Assembly: GCA_903844815.1 (NCBI GenBank) | Contig: CAIMVD010000174.1 | Coordinates: 1 to 37,859 of the forward strand | Reading direction: 5' to 3' | Length of the DNA: 37,859 bases | From: an uncultured Bacteroidota bacterium | GTDB lineage: Bacteria; Bacteroidota; Bacteroidia; Bacteroidales; VadinHA17 | Part shown: positions 28,301 to 35,099 of the stretch, piece by piece | Layout: every line of letters begins with the position of its first letter | Position numbering within the stretch: position 1 is the first letter of the stretch | The notes under the pieces: generated by a model | What the model saw: the letters and a program-made list of their open reading frames with translations, nothing else | The model's database searches: none | What the model was told of the DNA's origin: nothing | Program-made: the position numbers and the translations under genes

Positions 28301-30409
28301 ACGCCAATTCCGAACATTACTGATGATGTATTATGGTCAGCCTCTTTGGAAGGTGCCTATTGCGACTATATAAATGCCCCGGCAACTTCCGAGGAGTACG
28401 GAAGATTGTACAATTGGTATGCAGTGGATAATAACACTGTCACTAAAAATGCAAGCAACAAAGGTAAAAATGTTTGTCCGATAGGCTGGCATGTGTCATC
28501 TGAAGATGACTGGACAACACTGGTTGACTATCTTGGAGAAACAACAGCAAGTGCAGCCCTTAAGGAAGAAGGATCATCACACTGGTTCGCCAATAATGGG
28601 ACAAATTCATCAGGTTTTACCGCCATTAGTTGTGGTTACCGCAGGGATGCTTATCTGGCTATGGGCTGGTGGAATTTTCTCTGGGAATCCCCAGTATCCA
28701 ATTTTGATCCGGAGGCAACAGCTGCGCGATGTATTATAAGTAATTATGGTTATGTAACTAAACCAGGAGGAGCTAAGAATTGGGGCTTTTCAGTACGTTG
28801 TGTTCAGGATGTAAATCCTCCTTTACCCCAGTATTTTGCCCCGGCCTGGTGGCCTGGGAATGGGATCGACCATATGAACCTTTATGCACTTTCGGCTACC
28901 CTGGATGGAACAGACCTGCAGCCAGGCGATGAAATAGGTGTGTTCGACGGGAATCTTTGTGTCGGGGCTGGGATCATGACCGAGGCACTTGATGGCTCAA
29001 ATTATCTGGCTGTTTCTGTTTCAAAAGATGATCCGGATTCGGAAGCTAAGGAGGGATATACATCTGGAAACAGCATTGCTTTTAGAGTTTGGGATTATAG
29101 CTCCGGGTCTGAGATAAGCTACGTAAATGCCAATTATATTTCGGGAGTAGGTATCTTTTCACAGGGTGCCAGTGCTACGTTCAACCTCTCGGCAATATCT
29201 TATCTGATTCAGAATGTTAGCTTGGCCTCAGGATGGAACATTATCTCGTTTGCAATTATCCCTCCTGATATGTCGCTCAAGACAATTCTCAATCCCCTTA
29301 TTACAGCCGGAACTCTTGTAAAAGTCCAGGATAAGAAGGGAAATGCAATTGAACAGATTCCGGTAATAGGATGGGTTGATAATATCGGCGTTATGAAGGT
29401 CGCTGAAGGGTACAAGATCAAGGTCTCGACAGCTGTTTCACAGGATTTTACCGGACTTCCGGTTACTCTGCCATATACAATCAGCCTTGATGCAGGATGG
29501 AACATAATGGGTTACCCGTCACTCAGCGCCCAGGCAGCCCTGACCGCGTTTGATCCCCTGATAACTGCCGGAACGCTCATAAAAGTCCAGGACGAAAGGG
29601 GTAATGCAATAGAAAAGATTCCTGTGATAGGATGGATCGACAATGTTAAGAACCTTAACGGGGGTAAAGGCTACAAGGTAAAAACAAGTGTAGGCACAAC
29701 ACTTATAATAACCGCTCCCGGGAAGGGAGAATACTTTGCAGAAGAGACGTTAAAATCCTCCCCAAGCCATTTTAAAACTGCATGGAGCGGAAACGGTCTC
29801 GATCACATGAATATCTATATAACCAAACCCACTCTTGGAGGTGAAGGTCTGAAAGCAGGAGACGAGATAGGAGTATTTGACGGGATCGTGTGTGTGGGTG
29901 CTGTGGTAATTGAAGACCCGGAAAACGGATTCTTCATGGCAGCAGCTTCGCTCGACGATCCTGTCACAGATGTCAGGGACGGTTTCACTCCTGGCAACGA
30001 ACTTGTGCTGAGGCTGTGGGACAGCAGGACGGGAACTGAGAGTATGGTAAAGGAAACGGATTACCAAAAGGGATATGGAAAGTTCTTTGAGAAGAATGGA
30101 ACCACGGTGCTGAAAGCCGATTTTGAAAGAGAGGGAAAAACGGTTCTCAGAGATGCCTTTCCTAACCCCTCAAAAGAGAGGACCACCTTCACCTTCGAAA
30201 CGGAAAAGGAGTCAGATGTACGGCTTGAGTTATTTAATGTTAAGGGCGACCTTGTAAAGATACTTGTCAATGACAGGCTCAGAGGAGGAGTTCATAATAT
30301 TGAATGGGACAACAGGTCGGGAAGCAGGGAAAAGGCCGGTGCAGGAATATACTTCTACAGACTGAAAACAGACAGGTTTATTCAGACTAAACAATTAGTA
30401 GTTTATTAA
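25391..30409 (+). CDS. T9SS-exported M6-type metalloprotease with Fn3-like repeats and FISUMP domain (1672 aa)
   Basis: Starts 33 bp after its paralogue; likely the same operon. The ATG at 25391 or the in-frame ATG at 25397 both give a signal peptide (to about residue 25, ending near TLAVTAYP). The propeptide and M6 protease (about 130-510) match the upstream gene: H316-E-F-G-H320 with D326, then TGIWDLMAGGTWNN, so the active site looks intact. Four Fn3-like repeats common in Bacteroidota follow (26980-28170; GVCWS, TGLTSGTTYYVRAYATN). A FISUMP / Fibrobacter major paralogous domain lies at 28190-28810 (IGNQTWMAENLKT, GRLYNWYAV, CPIGWHVSSEDDW). Then cassette A-B-B'-A' (28830-30135) and a type A T9SS sorting domain (30138-30406, AFPNPS, GIYFYRLK). 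Likely an extracellular protease with a long binding tail. It lacks the M23, SLH and PKD parts of its paralogue. Confidence 0.93.
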   Translation: MNMKNRLSILVIVLASLFSNNKTLAVTAYPLPVDITQKDGSRLTIILRGDEYIKWAVTTDGYSLLRNKGGIYEYAVLNSDNDLVPSGTAARNREDRSITDEAFLKGVNKGLSYSGKQKGVMKSIINLSLTAPQKAFPTTGSRKLVCILIGFKDVAFQKAKSDYENLFNQVGYSTDGASGSVYDFYKENSYGNLDLTVTVAGPFTAANNMAYYGGNDVNGYDMRPRDLVTEAVNLANSSVNFADFDNDGNGYVDGVYVIYAGYGEEYAGVSSDAIWAHAWGITPVTLDGKIISSYSCSSELRGNSGSNITRIGVICHEFGHVMGAHDYYDTDYETGGQYSGTGIWDLMAGGTWNNSGATPAHHNPYTIINSYGWASATTLSSSLGITMTNAEQNSGSFYRINTTTANEYFLLENRQQHKFDTQIPGHGLIIYHVDDNYISSNAYEINAGEHQGMYQVCASAAGNPPSDYGTINASGLPFPGSSGKTSFSDLTTPSSQSWALANTNIIISNIAENITNKTISFDFTPVATVSRPALSTTIVSSITISAASSGGNVTSDGGGPITLKGVCWSISSGPTMTDNKTVDGSGTGIFSSSITGLTSGTTYYVRAYATNSAGGAYGNEISFTTNAVSLPVITTSPITSVLYSSSISGGEIIFDGGSEITARGVCWSESSDPTLSNSLTNDGTGTGQFESSITGLLPGKTYHVRAYATNIGGTSYGEDLSFNTKSVEVPILNTTDISSILKTSAFSGGNITSNGGAEITQRGVCWNNTGNPTKFSAYTSDGTGTESFTSRITGLTGTTTYYVRAYAINSAGTSYGNQVSFTTSADELIPTVSAPHMPEGYTKTSVTLYGDVSSDGGADVLERGVCWSTSVDPTIDGDHVFNGSGLGAFTCSIAGLTQNTTYYARAYATNNAGTAYSWNSVFKTTLGIVFNPDLKYGSVKDIDEHTYKTIQIGNQTWMAENLKTTKYNDETPIPNITDDVLWSASLEGAYCDYINAPATSEEYGRLYNWYAVDNNTVTKNASNKGKNVCPIGWHVSSEDDWTTLVDYLGETTASAALKEEGSSHWFANNGTNSSGFTAISCGYRRDAYLAMGWWNFLWESPVSNFDPEATAARCIISNYGYVTKPGGAKNWGFSVRCVQDVNPPLPQYFAPAWWPGNGIDHMNLYALSATLDGTDLQPGDEIGVFDGNLCVGAGIMTEALDGSNYLAVSVSKDDPDSEAKEGYTSGNSIAFRVWDYSSGSEISYVNANYISGVGIFSQGASATFNLSAISYLIQNVSLASGWNIISFAIIPPDMSLKTILNPLITAGTLVKVQDKKGNAIEQIPVIGWVDNIGVMKVAEGYKIKVSTAVSQDFTGLPVTLPYTISLDAGWNIMGYPSLSAQAALTAFDPLITAGTLIKVQDERGNAIEKIPVIGWIDNVKNLNGGKGYKVKTSVGTTLIITAPGKGEYFAEETLKSSPSHFKTAWSGNGLDHMNIYITKPTLGGEGLKAGDEIGVFDGIVCVGAVVIEDPENGFFMAAASLDDPVTDVRDGFTPGNELVLRLWDSRTGTESMVKETDYQKGYGKFFEKNGTTVLKADFEREGKTVLRDAFPNPSKERTTFTFETEKESDVRLELFNVKGDLVKILVNDRLRGGVHNIEWDNRSGSREKAGAGIYFYRLKTDRFIQTKQLVVY
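28830..30135 (+). repeat. Shared stalk cassette A-B-B'-A', copy 4
   Basis: A 28830-29200, B 29205-29450, B' 29465-29720, A' 29765-30135 in the second metalloprotease. The first half resembles copy 3, while the end of B' and A' carry blocks identical to copies 1 and 2, so this copy looks mosaic. Confidence 0.85.
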
Positions 30410-30453
30410 GGGGGACATAGCCGGGAATTCTCAAAACATAAATGACTGACCGG

Positions 30454-30488
30454 AAATACTCTGAAATTTGATATTTCAGAGTGTTTTT
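30454..30488 (+). terminator. Rho-independent terminator after the M6 protease gene
   Basis: The left arm ACTCTGAAAT (30458-30467) pairs perfectly with ATTTCAGAGT (30473-30482) around a five-base loop. The stem can extend outward through a T-G wobble and three A-T pairs. Five Ts follow at 30484-30488. It lies 45 bp after the stop of the 25391-30409 gene and separates the metalloprotease unit from the dockerin/cohesin unit. Confidence 0.8.
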
Positions 30489-30611
30489 GTTGTGAAATTA
30501 ATGGGGTAAACCTTAAAATCGTTCATCCTAGAACCTGAAATACCCTGCGTTAAGAAAATATCTGCCGTAGTTCAAGCTTAAAATTCATGCGTTCAGCCTT
30601 ATTGGAACAAA

Positions 30612-30645
30612 TTGGGTTATTTTATATCTAAATTTACTATGTTTT
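30612..30645 (+). promoter_or_regulatory. Possible Bacteroidota-type promoter for the dockerin-protease gene
   Basis: TTGG at 30612-30615 and TATGTTTT at 30638-30645 resemble the -33 (TTTG) and -7 (TAnnTTTG) elements, 22 bp apart. Each box has one mismatch at a conserved position, and the implied leader is about 180 nt. Visual match only. Confidence 0.25.
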
Positions 30646-30832
30646 AAGGAATTGGGTTTAGGAATATTTAAAATGTGTTGTCGGCTTAATGGATGTAATT
30701 GAGTTCTGATATCATTTCAGTTATTCTTATTAATCACATGAATTTAACTGTGTATATCGGTTGTGATAAGACTGTGAAATCATTCCTGGCATTAGAAGTA
30801 TAAGAAGTATTGTCGGGGATAAAATATTGTTA

Positions 30833-33800
30833 ATGAAAAAAGTAATAAAATCTACTGATATGAAAATTCTTTACGCTGCACTGTTATTGTTTGTGTCTGC
30901 ACTGACGCTTAATGCCCAGGAAGCAGATAAATTTGCAAAGACCGATGCCCGTACCGGTGAAGCTGTTATTCCCGGGAAAATGGATTTTGTGCCTGGCGAA
31001 ATCCTGATAAAGTTCAGGGACGGGGTCAGCATTACTCCGGAAGCTCTGTTGGCCGGCTCATCCCTTTCAAAAGGGGTAAATTCCACCCTTGGCAACTATA
31101 AGGTTACTAGGGCAGAAAAGCTCTTCCCCCTTGCAAAGACCAGGAAAAGCCTTCAGGTTGTAAGGACCCCCCAGGGAACAGAAATGGTAATACCAAACCT
31201 TTCAAATATCTTCAGGATTGTATTACCTGCTGAATCCCAGGCAAAAGGCTTACCTGTAAACCTAATGGAAGTGATTGAGGAATTAAAGCAATCGCCCGAA
31301 GTTGAATATGCCGAGCCAAACTATTACTATTCTATAGGCAGTTTTAAACCTGAATCTCCTGAAATGAGTCTGGTTGAGGCAAAGAACTGGACAAATGAAA
31401 ATTATTCTTTAAAAGGTCAGACGGGTCTTCTTCCTAACGACCCGTTGTACGGATCGCAGTGGGGTATTCCGGCAATCAAGGCCGACGAGGTGTGGAATAC
31501 ACATACAGGAGATACTACTTCGATAATAGCTATTCTCGACACCGGAGTTGATCTTCTCCATCCTGACCTCGTAGAGAACATCTGGACAAACCCGAATGAA
31601 ATCCCGGGAAACGGAAAAGACGATGATGGCAATGGTTACATTGACGACGTTTACGGATGGGATTTTATAAATAATGACAATGATCCCAAAGATGACAATT
31701 CGCACGGAACACATTGTGCAGGTATCGCGGCTGCAACAGGTGATAACGGGATAGGCATTGCAGGGGTAAACTGGAAGGCAAGAATAATGGCTGTTAAGGT
31801 TTTCCAGTCTTCGGGCTGGGCCGATGCTGCCACGATTGCAAAAGGTATAAACTATGCCGCACAGAAGGGTGCCACTGTTATATCGATGAGTTTCGGAGGT
31901 TATGGTGAATCCTATACTACCAGAAGTGCCCTTGCAAATGCATATGCAACAGCTGTACTTGTGGCAGCTGCAGGGAATGATGGTCTATGTATCGGACCCG
32001 GGAGGTGTCCCGACATGAGGCCAGGCCAACCCTTGTTTCCCGGGGCATATTCTTTTGTTCTGGGTGTTGAAGCGCCGCCAAGTCCGCCCAATGGTTTTAC
32101 CAACTATGACCAGGACGGACCCGTATTTTCTGCTTATCAGGATCAGCTTAATTATGAACTTAAGGCCCCTGGTACGGGTATACTTTCGTGTGTCCCTGGA
32201 GGAAATTACAGAAGTTATAGCGGTACATCAATGGCAGCACCCATGGTGGCAGGAGCTGTCTCATTGTACAGGGAATTAAAGAGTAGTGACAGCCAGGAAC
32301 TTATGTGGGGTAATTTCATCAACACACTTTCAGCTTATATCGATGTTAAGAGTGCAGTTACAGTTATCCCAAAACCTGTATTAAATGTGATCAGATATTC
32401 CGTTTCCGATACACTTGCCGGAGGTGGGGGGGACAGGGATATGAAGGCTGATGCAGGAGAAACAATCCAGCTAGAAATCTTTGCAAGAAATTCCTGGGGT
32501 CCTTCCGATAGTATTTTTGTGGGAGTGGAATTTGCTGAATTTGAAGATCAGTCAACTGCTGCCATTCTTCAAAGTGAAACCATGATTGGTTCAATAGGAG
32601 CTTATTCTAACCTATCGAATTTTATTGATCCTCTCGAAATTAAAATAAATTCTATAGTTGCACATGGAAGAGAAATTAAGTTCATATTGAAAACCTGGAA
32701 AGGGAAACAACACCTTTCTGAATCATTATCTCCGCTCAATATCAGAGTTGAACATGGTACAGAGCTTATCGGAGTCCTCGAGGACACTCTTATTTTGACC
32801 CCCGATAAATTTTGGCTGGTTTCAAATAGTTTTAAAATAGGAACAGATGGAATTCTGATTATTAAACCCGGGACAACCATAAAAATTGAAAAAAGGGTAA
32901 TTAATTATGGTAAGATACTCGCAGCAGGGACAAAGGATTCCACTATTCAAATTATAGGTCCAGAAGGAATTACAAGTGGAAGAGAACTAAAATTCGAGCA
33001 CACAAATTTTACAGGAATTGGTGTTATTTTAGGAAATGGGGCCTCCTCCTATGAAAGTTGCAGATTTGAAAATATAAGCAACATTAGTTCTATTTCTGAT
33101 AACTATTCAGGATTAGGGATTTCAGCACGAAATTGTTTATTTAAAAATATTAATTTCAAGACTTGGGGATTTCCATCCACATTAATATTTTCACAAACTA
33201 GCAATTTACTAATAGAGAAATCCAACTTTTATAATATAGACGGAGGAGGTGTTTATACAATTGCCACAAATGGCAAAATAACAGGGTGTAATTTTTCTGG
33301 ATTTAATGATAATTCCTTTTATGCCCTCCCAACTTCTTCAGAATTTAGTAATAATAATATTCTAACAAATGCAAAATATTTTTATTCTGTAATCTCAGGA
33401 ATATCCTTGAATTTACCGAATGTTTATTGGGGAACAACTGATTCTGTAAAAATTTCAAAAGTTATTGTTGATTTTTGGGATGATGCGGGAAGATCATTGT
33501 TGAAGTATAAACCATTGCTTATCAAGCCAAATCCGTTAGCCCACGGCTGCGTCTGGAAAGTTGTTGTTAACGGCTTTGACGCCCAGGATGAATTTAAAAT
33601 TCTTGACCCTCTTGGCATTGGCAGGCACAAGTTCGAAGTTTATTTCAATCGTCCGATGGATGTAAAATACCCTCCAACCGTTACAATGGGTGTAAGGTAT
33701 CCCTACAACCAGATGTCAATAAATGAGAATGGCTCCTGGAGCCCTGATTCATTGATTTATACTGTCTATAAAACTTTGGGACTTACCCAGACCGACGGCA

Positions 33801-35020
33801 TAAACAGGATACAGGTCACAGAAGGTAAGGACACTGAAGGATTCGACCTTGTTCCCGAAAATGAGCGGTTCAATGTAAATATTCAGTCACAGGGATCACT
33901 CTCCACCGATTTCATGGCAACGCCCGGAATGGGAAAGGTGTCGCTCGAATGGTCTTCACCCGAAAAGGAGGTAAGTGACCTTTTGGGCTACAATATGTAC
34001 CGCTACTCCTATATTAATGATTCGGTAACAACCGATACTCTTCTTGTAAGCAAGTCGCTGTTATCCGATACTCTTTATACCGACTATACTGTTGTTCCCG
34101 CCACACGTTATTTTTATACCTATAAAACAGTTAAGACCGACTTCTCCGAGAGTGCATTCTCAAAGGTGGTTGCGGCTACTCCCTTCACCGCAGCCAAGGG
34201 CGATGCCAACGGCGACCTTGCAGTTAATGTCTCCGATATTATCACAACAGTTTCATATATCCTCGTAAAAAACCCTGCGCCATTTATCTTCGAGGCTGCC
34301 GACATTAATTCTGACGGTACAATAAACGTGCTTGATGTAACGGGAATAGTGAGCAGGATACTTAATCCAGCCAAATCAGGGATACAAAATAATTCCGATG
34401 TAACGGCAACTCTTTTCTTCAGGAACGATACTGTGTTCATAAGCACCGAGGTTCCGATTGCAGGGATTCAGTTCACGCTTCATAATTTAACAGCCGATGG
34501 TTATACTTTACTGCCGGGGGTTGACGGATTCGAAAAGGCAGTAAATTTCAATGCCGACTCGCTTCTATTCATTGCTTATAGCATGAGCGGCAAAACAACC
34601 GGTCCGGGTGTTGTTCCTGTACTGAAGCTCAAATCGAAATCGACCTGGCTTGACCGGCTTGTCCTGTCTGATCCTTCGGGAAAGAGCATAACCGGAATCA
34701 TAACCAAAGACGCAAGTCCGGCGGCAAATGTTAACAGGCTTGGAGGCCTGTTCGAACTCGGGCAGAACTTTCCGAACCCGGTTTCAGGTGAGACAACTAT
34801 TACCTTCCGTCTTCAGAGGGCTGTTGATGAAGCCGTATTTACAATAATCGACTCTCAGGGAAGGGAAATCGATCAGTTAAGGATTGAACAACCCTCGGAA
34901 GGAGAGAATCATTTTACATGGCGACCGCGCACTGCAAGAGGTATTTACCTCGGAAAACTGTCGGTGAGACTCTCGGGAACATATTCTTCGGAGAAGAGCA
35001 TCAAGATGATTATAAAGTAA
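30833..35020 (+). CDS. T9SS-exported subtilisin-like (S8) protease with beta-helix, Fn3-like and type I dockerin domains (1395 aa)
   Basis: Start taken at ATG 30833; ATG 30860 also gives a signal peptide (MKILYAALLLFVSALTLNAQ), and an upstream TTG at 30827 is unlikely. Propeptide about 50-170 (VPGEILIKFRDG, VEYAEPNYYY). The S8 catalytic domain runs about 205-485 with D236 (AILDTGVD), H291 (NSHGTHCAG), oxyanion N382 (AAAGNDG) and S466 (SGTSMAAPM), all present. Then come an uncharacterised stretch, an AT-rich beta-helix (32795-33525), a Big_5-like strand set (HKFEVYFNRPMDV) and an Fn3-like domain. Dockerin at 1123-1177: two Ca-binding loops with D1124-N1126-D1128-D1135 and D1157-N1159-D1161-D1168. 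A cohesin-like beta-sandwich segment (34399-34700) and a divergent type A T9SS sorting domain (34740-35017; NFPNPV, GIYLGKL) follow. It does not carry the A/B cassette. Likely an active extracellular protease that can dock to a cohesin; the next gene encodes candidates. Confidence 0.93.
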   Translation: MKKVIKSTDMKILYAALLLFVSALTLNAQEADKFAKTDARTGEAVIPGKMDFVPGEILIKFRDGVSITPEALLAGSSLSKGVNSTLGNYKVTRAEKLFPLAKTRKSLQVVRTPQGTEMVIPNLSNIFRIVLPAESQAKGLPVNLMEVIEELKQSPEVEYAEPNYYYSIGSFKPESPEMSLVEAKNWTNENYSLKGQTGLLPNDPLYGSQWGIPAIKADEVWNTHTGDTTSIIAILDTGVDLLHPDLVENIWTNPNEIPGNGKDDDGNGYIDDVYGWDFINNDNDPKDDNSHGTHCAGIAAATGDNGIGIAGVNWKARIMAVKVFQSSGWADAATIAKGINYAAQKGATVISMSFGGYGESYTTRSALANAYATAVLVAAAGNDGLCIGPGRCPDMRPGQPLFPGAYSFVLGVEAPPSPPNGFTNYDQDGPVFSAYQDQLNYELKAPGTGILSCVPGGNYRSYSGTSMAAPMVAGAVSLYRELKSSDSQELMWGNFINTLSAYIDVKSAVTVIPKPVLNVIRYSVSDTLAGGGGDRDMKADAGETIQLEIFARNSWGPSDSIFVGVEFAEFEDQSTAAILQSETMIGSIGAYSNLSNFIDPLEIKINSIVAHGREIKFILKTWKGKQHLSESLSPLNIRVEHGTELIGVLEDTLILTPDKFWLVSNSFKIGTDGILIIKPGTTIKIEKRVINYGKILAAGTKDSTIQIIGPEGITSGRELKFEHTNFTGIGVILGNGASSYESCRFENISNISSISDNYSGLGISARNCLFKNINFKTWGFPSTLIFSQTSNLLIEKSNFYNIDGGGVYTIATNGKITGCNFSGFNDNSFYALPTSSEFSNNNILTNAKYFYSVISGISLNLPNVYWGTTDSVKISKVIVDFWDDAGRSLLKYKPLLIKPNPLAHGCVWKVVVNGFDAQDEFKILDPLGIGRHKFEVYFNRPMDVKYPPTVTMGVRYPYNQMSINENGSWSPDSLIYTVYKTLGLTQTDGINRIQVTEGKDTEGFDLVPENERFNVNIQSQGSLSTDFMATPGMGKVSLEWSSPEKEVSDLLGYNMYRYSYINDSVTTDTLLVSKSLLSDTLYTDYTVVPATRYFYTYKTVKTDFSESAFSKVVAATPFTAAKGDANGDLAVNVSDIITTVSYILVKNPAPFIFEAADINSDGTINVLDVTGIVSRILNPAKSGIQNNSDVTATLFFRNDTVFISTEVPIAGIQFTLHNLTADGYTLLPGVDGFEKAVNFNADSLLFIAYSMSGKTTGPGVVPVLKLKSKSTWLDRLVLSDPSGKSITGIITKDASPAANVNRLGGLFELGQNFPNPVSGETTITFRLQRAVDEAVFTIIDSQGREIDQLRIEQPSEGENHFTWRPRTARGIYLGKLSVRLSGTYSSEKSIKMIIK
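34199..34363 (+). other. Type I dockerin domain (within the S8 protease)
   Basis: There are two F-hand repeats: GDANGDLAVNVSDIITTVSY and, 33 residues later, DINSDGTINVLDVTGIV. Calcium positions 1, 3, 5 and 12 are D/N/D/D in both loops. Positions 10-11, which set cohesin specificity in clostridial type I dockerins (often S-T), are V-S and V-L here. The asymmetry hints that a dual binding mode is less likely (inference). Confidence 0.9.
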
Positions 35021-35099
35021 CAACTGACAGCAGATTCCGGATTGGAGACAGGGAATTGGGATTTAAACAATAATATTCTGGTTTAAAAACAGAGAGAAA

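Larger units (their letters stand above)
30410..30832. other. 423 bp intergenic gap with terminator and possible promoter
   Basis: This is the longest gap in the window. Its first 80 bp contain a strong intrinsic terminator (separate entry). The remainder is AT-rich with no plausible gene. A weak Bacteroidota-type promoter may lie near 30612-30645 (separate entry). A 9 bp direct repeat, AATTGGGTT, occurs at 30610 and 30650, flanking that candidate promoter. Confidence 0.6.

Noticed and set aside
4497-30135. Repeated blocks as a CRISPR array or insertion sequences
   Set aside because: The repeats are in-frame protein modules of hundreds of bases inside genes, with no spacers, no inverted ends and no transposase.
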